From Epiperipatus broadwayi (lineage: Eukaryota; Onychophora; Udeonychophora; Euonychophora; Peripatidae): 64,000 bases of DNA. The notes below the pieces were generated by a model that was not told the origin of the DNA, made no database searches, and saw nothing but the letters and a program-made list of their open reading frames with translations. Where the stretch lies: positions 18,035,490 through 18,099,489 of the forward strand of contig JAQFVV010012400.1 in assembly GCA_028023455.1 (NCBI GenBank), given 5' to 3'. Shown piece by piece: positions 12,396-24,792 of this stretch (positions are counted from its first letter, which is position 1; each line of letters starts with the position of its first letter). Both the position numbers and the translations under genes were made by a program.

Positions 12396-12765
12396 AACAT
12401 GATAGGAGTAACAAGAAGAAATCAAAAAGTAAATATATAGGTGAGAGAACAAACAGGTACCACAGATATCATTGAAAGAATTAAGAGACTGAAGTAGAGA
12501 TGGGCTTGGTATATTGTTAGAAGATTTGATAATAGATGAACAATTGAAGTTTTAAATAGGATTTCAAGAGCTTGTAAAAGACCAAGAAAGAGACCACATG
12601 TGAGATGGATTGATGGAATAAGGAAGTTTATTGGTCTGTTGTGAAGTAGAAATAGTGGGGATCGAAGTAGTCGGATTAAACTTGGAGAAATATTTGTAGT
12701 GGATCGATTATGATTGATAATGATTATGATGAACAATAATAATAATAATAATAATAATCTAAATA
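12396..12765 (+). mobile_element. LINE-A C-terminal tail with AAT microsatellite
   Basis: The conserved tail is readable with disruptions: VREQTGTTDIIERIKRLK, then a damaged GLVYC-RRFDNR, and KRPRKRPHVRWIDGIRK. It ends in ATTGATAATGATTATGATGA and an AAT repeat (12733-12760). This continues the reverse transcriptase fragment upstream. Confidence 0.7.
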
Positions 12766-14320
12766 GACTGTGGGAAATATCTTTTCATATAAACTTGCTA
12801 ACTCAAGTTTTTCGAGTATACAGATAAATAGAATGAAATAAATTAAAATCGACAAAGATAAAAAAGATTAATTCATACATGTTTATTATTAAGTCCACAA
12901 TAATTTAGTTAATAAAGTCGTGCATTTCGAATTTTTCCTTATTTTTATGTACTAACTGAAACAATCTGTTGAGGGTGTGAGTTTGACACAGTATTTGTGT
13001 AACCGACTCCCTTTCGATTGATTTAAATTGTGTTTTTTTTTCCCCAATGAAATAATAAAAAGCTAATAAATATATATATTTTTATGGCTTTTTTTTTTTT
13101 TTTGCATACAGTATAGAAATTGTAAACAATTATATCGTTTTATACTTTTAAAAGAGAGAAGTTTGAATAATGCTAGAATACCTAAGTCATAAAAAAAAAA
13201 ATGGGGAAAAGTAAATATGGACATTAGTCACACTTTTGCCTAAAATTTATATATTAAATAATTGCTTTTGCAATTTTTCTTTTTTTTTTTTAAGATATAA
13301 ATTGATTTCTTCAAAGCTGTACCACATTTTATTCATTTTGTAATCTTTTACACACCTTTAAATTTTTACGAGTATACTGTTTGAAAAAAAAAAGGGGGGG
13401 GGAAAGATAGACACATAGAAATTAGCCGCCATTATTATTATTTGCTCAAATTTATTGAGAGGGTGGGTCGCATTTAGTCTTTTGTTATTAATTGATAATA
13501 GCTTGTGGCCTTTTTAAATTAGTCAATACATTTTTAAAATAATAATAAAAAAAAAACTTCGAAATTCTATTTTATTTATTAGATTTTTTTTTAAAAAAAA
13601 CAACAACTCGAAATTCCACTTTATTTATTAGATTTTAAATAAATTAATAAAAAAGACTGGCCATGTCTTTCAACTTATTGTACTAACGAAACAAATAAGG
13701 AAATGACAAATTTAAAAATTAAATAAAATTGCATAAATAATTAAAAATAAGTAAATTATAATGAAGACTTTTTTTAAAAGAAAACATTAAAAGAACAAAA
13801 TATATTTGTAACTAAATCGTTTTTTAAAGTCAAATAGGTTTGTAACTAATGTGCTATGTTATGTTTTTTGTGAGGAAGATACGACGGAAATAATTGGGCA
13901 ACAAAATACAATCAAGCGATAATACTTAATCACCATCGATCGTTGTTTGCGATAACCTATTACTTTCTCAATGTAATTAATTAAATATACCAATATCTAT
14001 AAACTTTAATATGCTTTGTATTTGTCTGAAAGTTTGTGATAATAGTATTTTATTAGTATAGATCGAATCTGGACTAGTTCATTATTTGAGGACAAAATGA
14101 GATATGACACTTTTCATCATCTAAAATTAATAGTTAAATGTCTTTATAAAAATTTAAACTGTATTTAAACTTTTCAAATACATTCAACTGTTAATAATAA
14201 CAATCGTTAATATATGATATGTGGTAGTAATCTCCTTTCTCCCGGTTACCATTGATAGTACTTGCATGGGAATCAAATCTGAAACCTTTAGATTTATGAT
14301 TATTAAATTTATGGTAATAC
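12766..14320. other. Low-complexity AT-rich stretch
   Basis: Long poly-A and poly-T runs and a short near-duplication around 13550-13640 (CGAAATTCTATTTTATTTAT and CGAAATTCCACTTTATTTAT). A few CpGs lie at 13880-13960. No gene is visible. Confidence 0.45.
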
Positions 14321-14324
14321 TTTA

Positions 14325-14402
14325 ACCAATTAGCTTAGTTGGTTAGAGCATCACCTTAAGTTCATATTCATGAATTTAAAATTTCTTGGTTCAATTTCTA
14401 TT
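14325..14402 (+). repeat. tRNA-like SINE head
   Basis: TAGCTTAGTTGGTTAGAGCATC (14331-14352) closely matches a tRNA A-box arm, and TTGGTTCAATTTCT (14386-14399) matches a B box at tRNA spacing. The acceptor stem and anticodon arm do not pair convincingly, and AT-rich sequence follows. I therefore read it as a tRNA-derived SINE head rather than a tRNA gene. Confidence 0.6.
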
Positions 14403-15095
14403 TAATGTCATTGATCAGGTCATTGATATCTGATAAAGAGAGAATGATACTACCCAAACATTGTGTTCTATTCTAACCTGTATGCTGTTACTAACAGTTG
14501 AATATATTTGAAAAGTTTTAAATAAATATCTTCATTTTTCTAAAGACATTAAACACTTAATTCTAGACGATGAAATAGTACAATATATAATTATATATTT
14601 AATAAGTTTTACATATAAAGAAAGAAGGTTGCCTTTAACAGAAAGGAGATCCTTTGATTTCCCTTTGAGGCCTTAAAGGTACTGAATGGAATAAATTTTT
14701 AATGCCCAGTCCATAACTTGTCATTACAGCTGTAATTACTATTTTTTTATTCATACAGTTAATGTAAATGATTGGGATACTCACAAACACACATCAGCCA
14801 ATGTGATATGTTTATTAACTTTTTACCTCTTAGTTTCAGATCAAGAAATATTATGCTATTTCTTATCAGTGCCTGGTAGTTCTTAATTGAAATATCAGTT
14901 GAGTTTTCTTAATAACACAATAAATGTCTGAATGAAAGAACTTTCTTTAAATAAACATTTATAATCATGACACATAAAACTAAATTATGGACTTTTTTTC
15001 CAGGAGATTGCAAATATATCAGCCAAGACAGCAATTGGTAGCCAAATGTGGAAAAGTACCAAGAATCCTTTGATTACAGATCCAGGCTGCCATTC
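14403..15095. other. AT-rich stretch without recognised features
   Basis: Nothing recognisable apart from a possible continuation of the SINE body. Confidence 0.4.
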
Positions 15096-15099
15096 ATTG

Positions 15100-15800
15100 A
15101 TAACCTTTTATTTAGTTGCATACAACTGCAGATTATTTTCAAGTGAAGGAAGATTGCATGAATTGGAAAATAACTTTTTAATATTAAATGACATATTATT
15201 GGACTTTGTGAAATTAGAAGAAAGAGTGACAAGGCAACTGATTTAAAAGATGGACATGTGCTTTATTACAAGGCACTAAAATAAAAAGAAAAATGGAGTG
15301 AGATTTGTTGTAAATAAAAAGTGAAAGAACAACAATGTGCAGATTAATTGTGTATCAGACAGAATGGTAAGATTGGTTATTCAGATTAATAAAAAATACC
15401 AAATACAAATAATTCAGGTTTTGCCCAACAAATTATTATGATGAAAAGTATTAAATTTTATATGGATATACAAAATGCTTTTAATCAGACTAAACAACAT
15501 TTTAAAATTGTGAAAAGAGACATTAAAGCTAGAATTGGTAAACAGTTGAAAGATGACAATACTGTGGGTAACTTGTGGAATTCAGAAAAAAAAAGATAAG
15601 TGCTGTGGTAAATTTGGTTATAGCAATAAAAATGCAAGAAGACACACACTTATGGAATTCACAGGGGGAAAGCTCTTATGTTATGAATTATTTCTTTGAG
15701 AAAAATGCTTAAAATAAATGGACATAGAAGTATCCAAATGAAAGTACCTGGAATTGGATTATATTTTGATTAACAGAAAATATTATACCAGGTTGTTAAT
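15100..15800 (+). mobile_element. LINE-A endonuclease-domain fragment, decayed
   Basis: The translation starts VAYNCRLFSSEGRLHELENN, matching the start of an APE-type endonuclease (typically TYNVRTLSSEERL-LE). It continues LDFVKLEERVTRQLI, then after stops GVRFVVNKK. Later pieces read FGYSNKNARRHTLMEFTGGK, the stretch around the GKFGYG-RN-RG-LL motif. The antisense copy at 50600-51200 shows the same order. Stops and frameshifts make it nonfunctional. This copy carries the 5' endonuclease half and no reverse transcriptase. Confidence 0.7.
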
Positions 15801-15858
15801 TGTTTGCTTAAATCTGCATGGGGAAGTCATTGTACATGGTCATTTTTATGTATATTCT

Positions 15859-15943
15859 CAATATGTGTGCAGAATCCCCTTTAATTACTGGGTTCATTAT
15901 AAATAAGTAATTCTATACATATGGGATTCCGCGCACATATTGA
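15859..15943. repeat. Small hairpin element
   Basis: CAATATGTGTGCAGAATCCC (from 15859) is answered by GGGATTCCGCGCACATATTG (ending 15943). The interior AATTACTGGG / AGTAATT also pairs partly, giving a hairpin of about 85 bp with a short loop. It resembles a tiny foldback MITE. Confidence 0.6.
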
Positions 15944-18290
15944 ACATTCATTACTGGCATGATTAAAGCAAATCCTCCAGCACATTTCCTGGCATCCAAA
16001 TTCCCTGATGCTAATAAAAGAAGTTTATTAGTAAATTTGACAGATACATATATATATATACACAAACACAAGGTATATGTATGTATAATTAGATTACTTG
16101 GACTATATCACTTTGATGAAATAATCTATTATTTAGTTTGTTAAATGCTATAGCATCAGATTAAAATTTCTGGTGCTCTTTAACATTAATGTCTATATTT
16201 AAAGATCCTGAAAGATATTTAAACTGATTCATATTATTAAGCAGATAACCATTAAAGTCAAATATTGCTGAATATCTCTCCTCACCACTCAGTTGATAAA
16301 TCATAAGGAGATTTTTATAATGACTTCTTTATGGACTACATTCAAAACATCATGATATATTGCAGGTCATTTTTTTATTTGAAAAAATAATACCATCATC
16401 ATATATGCGGTGACTGTAGAGATTAAAAAAGTGAAATTCTTGTTTTTGCTTTTAATTGGTTTATATTAACAACTTCACCATCAAACTTATATTGTATCTT
16501 GATGTCTGCCTGTTAACTGTCTATTAAATGTTCCAAATACTACTGCTATCAAAATAAAAATGCATTTTCAGTTGCCTTAGATTTCCATTACTAGAAGAAT
16601 GCTTATATCAAGAAATATTTATTTTTATATAATTCAATGAACACAAATATACAAAAATGTAAATAAATTGGTCATGTGATTGTGTAAAAAGAAACATCTT
16701 GAAAAGATTTCATTAAATAATATTTTTATTTATAGTGAGTTGTCTATTTCAATTTTGTTTTAAATTGGTTATTTTTAATTTTATATATAGAAGGCAACAT
16801 TAAAGACAAATTTTAACATTGAAATTTGATTATTTAAAGTAAATTGAGTTTACATTGTGGTAACATTTTTTTGTTTGAACATTATAAAATGTAACACAGT
16901 GGTCAATTACTTGCAGGGTACTTGTGCTTTGAGGTAAACATTCTTTATCAATTGCCTAAGTGTTGATGATTTTCAGTGCAAAAATTGTAATCTTTCTTCT
17001 TATATTAATAATATAAAGTCAGTTGACTTGATATTAAAGTGTCAATAACCAATATGATAATCTTTTATAAATCAGCCTATTTCAAACAACTAAATATATA
17101 AGGCAGAGATATTTTATGAACTTATATAATCTTAGTATGCTGTTGTTTATCTAATTACATATTTATTACATCATTTTACTATGCAAGATTTGAATAATAA
17201 AAAGAAAGTTTTATTTAATTTTGCCTTGTTTGTTGCTTTTTTATTGAACTAGGCTGATTTTATAGAAAGCCATTGCATTGATTATTGAGGCTTTACTTTA
17301 CATTATTAATGTAAAAAATAAAGCTTACTGTATTTGTGTGGAAGATGGGATGTTATTTCCAAAATGATTAATTTTTTATATAGTGCAATGATTGAACAAA
17401 GAATGTTTTTGCAATGTGACTGGTAAATATCAACTCACATTATAAATATAAGTATAATAAGTATTACTAAATAAGTAACAGTCTGATATATTTTAAAGTT
17501 AAATTATAACTTTTTTAAAAAAAATTACACCTTTATCCCAATTAGTGAGGACAATTAGTTCTCCAAAATGCATTGTAAAGGAAATATCTCACATAAAAAA
17601 CAAGCCATTGATTTCTAAAAAAAATTGTTACTTTAAATATAAAATATATAAAAATTTGATAAAAAAAAAACAATGGTTATATTAAAAAAATCTTTTAATT
17701 AATGGATAAATATTTTATTAAGCACATGACAAAAAAAATTACTAACCTGTGATTTAATATACTGTATAAAAACAGTTTGATAATTTTTTTTAGTTAATTT
17801 TTTTATTAATAGTCCACCATTTTGTTTCTTACATAATGAGAGAATATTTTCAGCAATATAATTCATTAATTAAAAAAAAAAACATTACCCCCCCCCCCCA
17901 ATTAATCACAATGTACATTTTAAAATTTATTTCTGATGATTTTATGTTCTATTATTGTAAGTAGTGTCCTAAGGTCAGTCAATTGTCAGCACTGAGCTAC
18001 CTTATTTTAATCAATAATATCTTATGCTTAATAAAATAGACCGAGAGTTATAAGTTAAATATTGCTATGTAGATAAGAATAAATATTGTATATTTCCTTT
18101 CTTGTATTAAAAATCAAAGATTTTAATTATTTATTCATTTTTTATTTACTGGGGACCCAACTTCATATATGTGCCTGGGGCGTTGAAATCCAAAGGGCAG
18201 CACTGATTATTACGATATCTAACCAATAAAACATAGTTGTTTCTTTTTTTTGCACTGTTAGTTTCTTTTAAAAATGCTTTGCAGTGAAAT
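15944..18290. other. AT-rich stretch without recognised features
   Basis: No gene. A C run at 17889-17900 and many A/T homopolymers. The 5' terminal repeat of the hAT element that follows was sought here and not identified. Confidence 0.45.
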
Positions 18291-18301
18291 TAAATAAAGA
18301 A

Positions 18302-18798
18302 ATGAGCCCAATATCTACACCTCATAAGAAAAAGAGGATGTACAATGAATCATATTTATGATATGGATTTACATTTTCTGCCAGTAATTATGCTTATTAT
18401 GCAATAAAACTTTAGTAGCCAAATATATGATGCCTGTAAAAGTAGAGAAGACATTTCAATACAAAGCCTGCTGCATATTCAAGAAAGCCTATAGAATATT
18501 TTTTTCAACTATTAAATTCATCAAATCAATGTACAAGTTTATTAAAAAAAATATGTTGCCATTGAGGAAAAATACATGCTGGCATCTTACCAGTCATCAT
18601 ATTTAATAGCAAAATCTTAAAAATTATATACAATCATGGAAGAACTGTTTTACTTGAAGCAGTACAAATAGCAGAAACTATTCATGGAAAAAAGTATGCA
18701 GATGAATTAAGGAAATTTTCTCTTTCTAATGATACAGTAACTAAAAGAATTTCGGAAATTAACGGTGACCAATTTCAGCAATTCAGCTACTACTGTAT
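18302..18798 (+). pseudogene. hAT transposase (ZBED/SCAND3 type), N-terminal part, decayed
   Basis: A broken open frame reads like the start of ZBED/SCAND3/FAM200-type hAT transposases. It opens M-S-P-I-S-T-P then KKKRMYNESYL, a stop, and YGFTF, the usual entry to the BED zinc finger, whose cysteines are not recoverable. Further on comes AETIHGKKYADELRKFSLSN then DTVTKRISEINGD, matching the conserved region just before the RNase-H core. The frame stops abruptly at an LTR element (18799). The next residues of the same protein resume at 26479, so both halves belong to one ancestral transposon. Confidence 0.75.
18795..18798. repeat. Target-site duplication GTAT (left)
   Basis: GTAT directly precedes the left LTR and is repeated directly after the right LTR (26475-26478). 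Deleting the element and one GTAT restores continuity of the hAT reading. Confidence 0.75.
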
Positions 18799-20496
18799 TA
18801 TAATGATATTATCCATTACATGGACCTTTTTTTTTTGGTCATTTATAACTTTCCGTTATCTATAAATTTATCATTTTATTACACACTATTAATTATTTTG
18901 ATATATTGATTATTTATTAACATTTATTAGTTATTATATTTTACCATTTTACTCATATGGTTATTTACTAACATTTTATTATTTAATGCCTCCAGCAAAG
19001 GATCACACATTCAAGCAGAGGAGTAGAATATCATTGATTGATTCACCATTAATGATACATATGGCCAAATCAAGGCTACACAAATGGACAATCTTGACCA
19101 TCTTTCCTGACCAAACCACCCCTCCATACTGCTAGGCCAAAAACCTGCCATCCAAATTACTTTATTTGCTTTGAGAACAAGTCTCAAGCACCATTTGGCC
19201 ATATATGTTATATATAACTAGCATGCCTATATGAAAGACATACAAACCCAGTGCTTGAAGTATACTTAGGCTAGCTCACAATAACCCAGCACAGTACTAA
19301 TTAACACATGAAAATATTTTTAAATTACTGGTGATACAGTTAAAAGAGAGAAAGAGAAAATATAGACAAAGCAACATTTTAAGCAACCATTTATTTATTC
19401 ACACATATTTAAATAAAAATAATAGTAAAATTTAACACAGAAAATAAATAAATACACATTAACTGTTAGAAAATCAATATTACTGATTTATCCTTCATTT
19501 ATAGTTCATTTCAATGTTAAAAAATATGTCTAGACAATTTACAATCAAAATGTATATTTACCTAAGTTTTTCATTAAGTTAAGATGACACATTTTCATTG
19601 GTTTTGATTTCCAACTGTCTGGCCTTTTGATTCTCCACTGATGGTTTCATAGGTTTCCTTCCATTCTTTGGATGGACAATGGGAGAGAGTATTTGGCAGT
19701 GTCTATATTACAATGAGGTATTGATTCTAGGTGATAGCAATTGATGGAACTGAGGACCCAAGGCAGGAAGTCCAGCTGAACATTCCAAGGTTTACTAGAA
19801 ATGCATGTTGCTATTTCTGCAGTTTTTACATTTATATTTTTCAATAAATTGGTGAGCTGGAAAAACTCTGTGATGACTAACACTCTGCTGCAACTACATT
19901 TCTGCTATACTTTTGCTGAAAAACTGGAAACTGCAAACTGGAACTGAAAAACTTGGATTAAGAGTTGAAGACTTCAACTGAAACTTGAATGAAACTGGAA
20001 ACAATGGACAAGCTGTCTTTTTTATATCTAGCTCTCCCATTGTTTATTTCTTTATCATAATTTTAATTTGGTTTAATTAATTTGACATTTTTATCTAATC
20101 TTTTTTGTAGGTTTATCTACTATCTTATCACATTTATGCTGGTAAGCTAGTTTACAAGAGTTTTTAATTAATTGTATTGTCACTTTTATTTTACAACATT
20201 TCACATTTATTTATTTATTTTGACATTTGCCTTATTTTTAATTATATAAAAAGAAGAGAGGTCTTAAATCTCTTTATCTCCCTTGATTTTTCCCCCACCA
20301 TATTCTTAATAAACAGATTTATTTTTTAAAAAATGATGCAATCTTTTATTTTATTGATTTCATTTTTACAAAATTTACTTTTTTCTTCAAACTATTTTTT
20401 GTTCCTCTTTTTTTAATAATTTGTTTTATTATAAAATATGTAATGCAGATAGACATATATGTGTGTTTTTACAACACATATTTTACAATCGTTACA
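18799..20496. repeat. Left long terminal repeat (about 1.7 kb)
   Basis: Aligned end to end with 24793-26474 at high but imperfect identity. Many substitutions and small indels show the insertion is old. The termini are TATAAT...GTTACA here and TGTAAT...ATTACA in the right copy, implying ancestral TGTAAT/ATTACA inverted ends. TATAAAAAG near 20246 and AATAAA near 20309 would fit a + strand promoter and poly(A) site. A minus-strand TATAAAAAA also exists near 20020-20030, so orientation from these signals is ambiguous. A minus-strand open frame (19647-19883) is related to one in the right LTR. Confidence 0.85.
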
Positions 20497-20603
20497 TCTC
20501 CGATCCCATTTGAGATGGAAAATGTGTCAATTTGACCCATTTTAGTTCTGACATCTGATTTTAGCTTGCTATTTGATTTTCATTTTTATTTATTTATTTA
20601 TTG

Positions 20604-20742
<139 letters not shown>

Positions 20743-20894
20743 TCTTCTTTAAAATAAGTTTTGGATTGCAAAGGACTGACAAGCTCCAGTAGTTGCCTTT
20801 CTTATGCTGACCTACCTACCACACTGTAATCTATGTTGAATACAATGATTATATCTATTATGAGAATTATCAGGGACAACATATATTCTTGTGG

Positions 20895-21145
20895 ATGTGT
20901 ACAGGAAGTTGAATACTGTGAGTGGCAGGACAACTCTACTGACCATTCAACTTATGCAAAAAAAAACTTTAATTATTATGGACATGCTGAGACTTTCTCT
21001 ACCAGCGAAGGGCCCAGAATTTTTTCCACTGGGTCCTCACCCTACAAGATATGTGAATGCTGTGAATGGCAGGATAAATCTATTAAACATTTGATTTATA
21101 CTAAAAACCAGATTTATTGTAACTATGCTGGGAAATTTTCTTAGT
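20895..21145 (+). repeat. Two-copy tandem repeat, about 140 bp
   Basis: GAATACTGTGAGTGGCAGGA (from 20921) recurs as GAATGCTGTGAATGGCAGGA (from 21055), followed in both by related sequence ending ATGCTG-GA-A-TTTCT. The + strand frame through both copies encodes two related blocks, EYCEWQDNSTDHSTYAKKN and ECCEWQDKSIKHLIYTKNQ. Whether this was ever coding is unclear. Confidence 0.6.
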
Positions 21146-22214
21146 GAGCTAGTTTGCCACTTATGCTAGAATTACTCTTCCAGTATGCAAATTTTAGATA
21201 ATGATTGTGAATACCTTTACCAATGATTGGATGATCCCAGGGCTTTCTCTACTCTGTCCTCATCCTAGAAATATAGGACTCACCTCTCCCTAATGCTCAT
21301 TACAGGTCATGAGTTCACAGAGTAATGGCACACACCCCATAGCTCAATCAACTGCAATGCAACCACCACTTACATAAGATCATTTTTATTGATTTTTAGA
21401 TTTCACAAAAGATTACATTTATTCATTATTATTATATTTTACCAATTTTTATTTTATTTATTTATTTATTCCATCAACATATATTGACTCTCAAAAAATT
21501 CGTATTTTTCTTTATTTCATTTATCTAACTTTTATTTCTATTATCATATATTGACTCTCAAAAAAAAATTATTTTATTTTAATTTATTTATCTACTCTTT
21601 TATTTCCATTATCATATATTGACTCATAATCCAAGTACAAATTTTTTTCCTCATTACCTAAAGGTCCATCCAATTATTATTACCCTATTTAACCTTTGTC
21701 ATGAGGTTCTTTTAGGTTTTTGATATATCTGCTCAGGACAAGAAATTGTGACCTACCCCTAGGCTTGGCTTGGTGTTCCAGGTGCCTTGATTTCCACATT
21801 GTAGCTGCTATATTCATCATTCCCCCTTCTATGATGAGGCCACTTTTTGTACCTAGTATTTTTATCCCAATTGTTTTTATATGGGTTGAAATTCATGACA
21901 TTTATCTCTCTTTCTAGGGATTTGATTCCCCTTTTCTTGTTTTCATAATTTGGCCTCATGTTGTCAAACATACTCAATAGCTCAGCCATTTGCTTGTGAT
22001 TTATAGTAGCTGGGTTATTAATTAAATGCGCATACATACTTGTGCTTTTCTGTTCCCCACTGTTTCTTAATTCCTAGTTTTTCCTCATCTTCCTCAATGT
22101 TTAGCTCTCCTGTTTCTATTTTTTGTGCTAAATTATTTGGTAATAGTATGAATACTGAACCCTACCATTTGATGGCACTCTTTTTTGTCCAATGCACGTC
22201 AATATACTGATTCA

Positions 22215-23160
22215 CAGGCCATTTGTTTGTTTACATAATATAATAAAAAAATTTTTTTTTTTTTTTTCAACCAGTTTTAAATTTTTTTTCCATTGGCGAC
22301 CCATCTTTTTGGCTTACATAATATTACAGTAAACCACCAAAGTTTTTTTTTTATTCCACCTGGGTTTTTATTTTTTTTAATAAACAAATACTTTGTTTTT
22401 AGATGGTCTATGGATATTGGTTTGTTTTTAAATTATTGACTAACTGTCTGTCAATTTCTTTACATAATATTACTTATGGTAAACCAATGTTTTTTTTTTC
22501 ACCTGTTTTTTTTTTTTTTTTGGTTCGTTTTTTTAAGAAACAAACACTTTGTTTTTAAATGGTGTTAGGGGTGTTGGTTTGCTTTGAAATTATTAACGCT
22601 CCATCAGTTTGTTTACACAAAAATGCGGTACAAACACTTTGTTGTGTTTAGATCGTGGACGGGGGGGGGGGGTTTGTTTGCTTTGAACTTATCTTCTTTT
22701 TTTTTGGTTGATGTTTTGATTTGCTGAAAGACTTCAACAATTTGGTACTTTTGAATAAACCAACACTTGGTTTTTTAGAGGGTGGAGGGGAAAGGGATAG
22801 TTTTGATTTTGAATTGTCATCTTTTTTTTTTTGTTAATTTATTATGAGACTTTTCTATTTTTTTGTTTCAAATCTTTACACTACAGAAAGCTATATTATA
22901 TGATAGTGAAAAGTTCTTTCTTAATTTTTGGGCCTTTAATTTTAAAAAGAACATAAACAGTTCGTTTTTAAAGAACACTTTTTTTTAAGCCAGGGGAGGT
23001 GAGGTGGAGTGGCGGGGAAGGTTTGTTTTGATTTTTAATTATTGACTTCTTTTTGGATTTCTTTTTGAACATTTTATTATGTTACCACACAGTTCTTTAT
23101 TATTATGTTATATATTGGGGGAGGGGTAGGGCCTTTTGAATAAACTCTTAAACACTTCTT
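22215..23160. repeat. Degenerate tandem array rich in T and G
   Basis: A unit of roughly 120-180 bp recurs about five or six times. Landmarks are TTTACATAATATTA, GGTAAACCA, a long T run with CACCTG, AACAAACACTTTGTTTTTAA, a G-rich patch, then GGTTTG-TTTGAA-TTATT. The later units contain G runs (for example 22661-22672). It is not coding. Confidence 0.6.
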
Positions 23161-24792
23161 TTTTATTTTGGTATAATAAAATATTACTTACTTTAATTAA
23201 CTGTCAATGAAACTTATCAAATATTACCTAGCTACTTTCTAATCATGTGAACAACAACAAAAAAAAACAGCTTTCCATAAAATAATTTATTGAATCAAAA
23301 ATAAATGAAACTTTGGACGAGTTGTGAACCAAAACAAGTAACAAAAAAAAAACACACTAATTTCTGGGGCATAAAAAAAAGCCAAAAGTAACATACAAAT
23401 AAAATAACAGGGAAGCCTCAAAGCTGTAAGTAACAGGATTTTGGAGCCCTTGAACCAACTTCCCTTACAGTTCTCGCACGGATTCATGTGTAAACGAGCA
23501 TTTGCACACAAAATTGGAAACAACTCTGCTGAAAAGAACCTTTTCAAGTTGTGTGCAGTTCAAAAGCATAAGGAAGCATGTGTGATGACATGACAATTCT
23601 TAATATGGAATTCTAATTCCACTACGCTGTCTAAAAAATTTCCAACAATGAATTTTTGCAGAGTTTTGTCTTTTTCAAATAAGGCTACCATTAAATCAGA
23701 TTGTAGTGAGAGTTCAAGAGCACTCACTTGACAAATACTGTCACAATGCAATAGGTGTAGTATTTCATTATGTAATTGTAGAATACATTGCCCTCAGGTG
23801 GCCTGTTTCGGTTCAAAAAACACCCATTGTACTGTCAGCCATAAATTAAGGCGGCTAAAACAGTATATTGATGTACTTTTTGTGAAAACTATGCCATCAA
23901 GTGGTGCGGTTCAATATTCATACTATTACCAATTATTTATATCTAATATATTTTTGATTACCTTTTTATTTTCTTCTTGTATTTTTTCATTCCCTCTTCT
24001 GGTTTATTGTCAAATTTTTCTCTTTTATTTTCTACCTGTTTTGTATTTTCACCAATATCTAGCATGATTCACTGAAGTGACTGTTCCCTTTTCTTTCCAA
24101 ACAGTTCTGTCTGTTCCCTATTGTCAATATTCACATTCTTGATTTCTGATTTTTCCTTACCTTCCTCAAACTTCTTCCTGTTTTTTGTTGTACTATTTTC
24201 ATTTGCTGTACCCACTGTTCTATTTTTTTCTTGAACATTTCCATCTGTTCCCTGAACCAACTGATTATTTCATTTTTTACTATGTCACTTTTTCCTATTT
24301 TATTGGCGACTCCCTGTTTCTTGCTAATTACTTCTACTTCTTTATTTTGAACCTCCACTTTTGTCTTGGCTCTAGTATGCATTAGTTTTACTTTTATACT
24401 TTATTATTTCTTTTATAGTTTTATATAACTTATTTTTCTTATTTTAAATATTTTAAATCAAACTAAGTGTTTGATTAACCTCAAACCCCCCTCAGTCCTC
24501 GTTCCTTTCCCATCTGACTATCAAAAGCCCCTAATAACAAATTTATTTATCTCTCTGGTCACTTTTCTTCTTCTCTTCCTTTTATTTATACTTTATAATT
24601 TTTTATTTTATATTCTTAATATTACATTTAGTTTGCTTTGGTCCATTTCTCTCCTCACACTGCTCACCGATTTCAACTTTTCATTATTATGCAACTTAGC
24701 ATTTATTTGAAATTTTGTTCTGAACTTTTTTTATTTTATTTTAATTATACTGGCCCATTTATGGCACATTGGCTCTCACATTGGATGGCATT

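Noticed and set aside
14325-14402. Functional tRNA gene
   Set aside because: The A and B boxes fit, but the acceptor and anticodon stems do not pair and no proper 3' end is present. A SINE head is more likely.
20491-20530. tRNA primer-binding site next to the left LTR
   Set aside because: The sequence after GTTACA (TCTCCGATCCCATTTGAG) does not start with TGG, and I could not match it to a tRNA 3' end with confidence.
23287-23751. Minus-strand frames as host exons
   Set aside because: They lie inside the LTR element, have no recognisable domains and are adjacent to low-complexity DNA.
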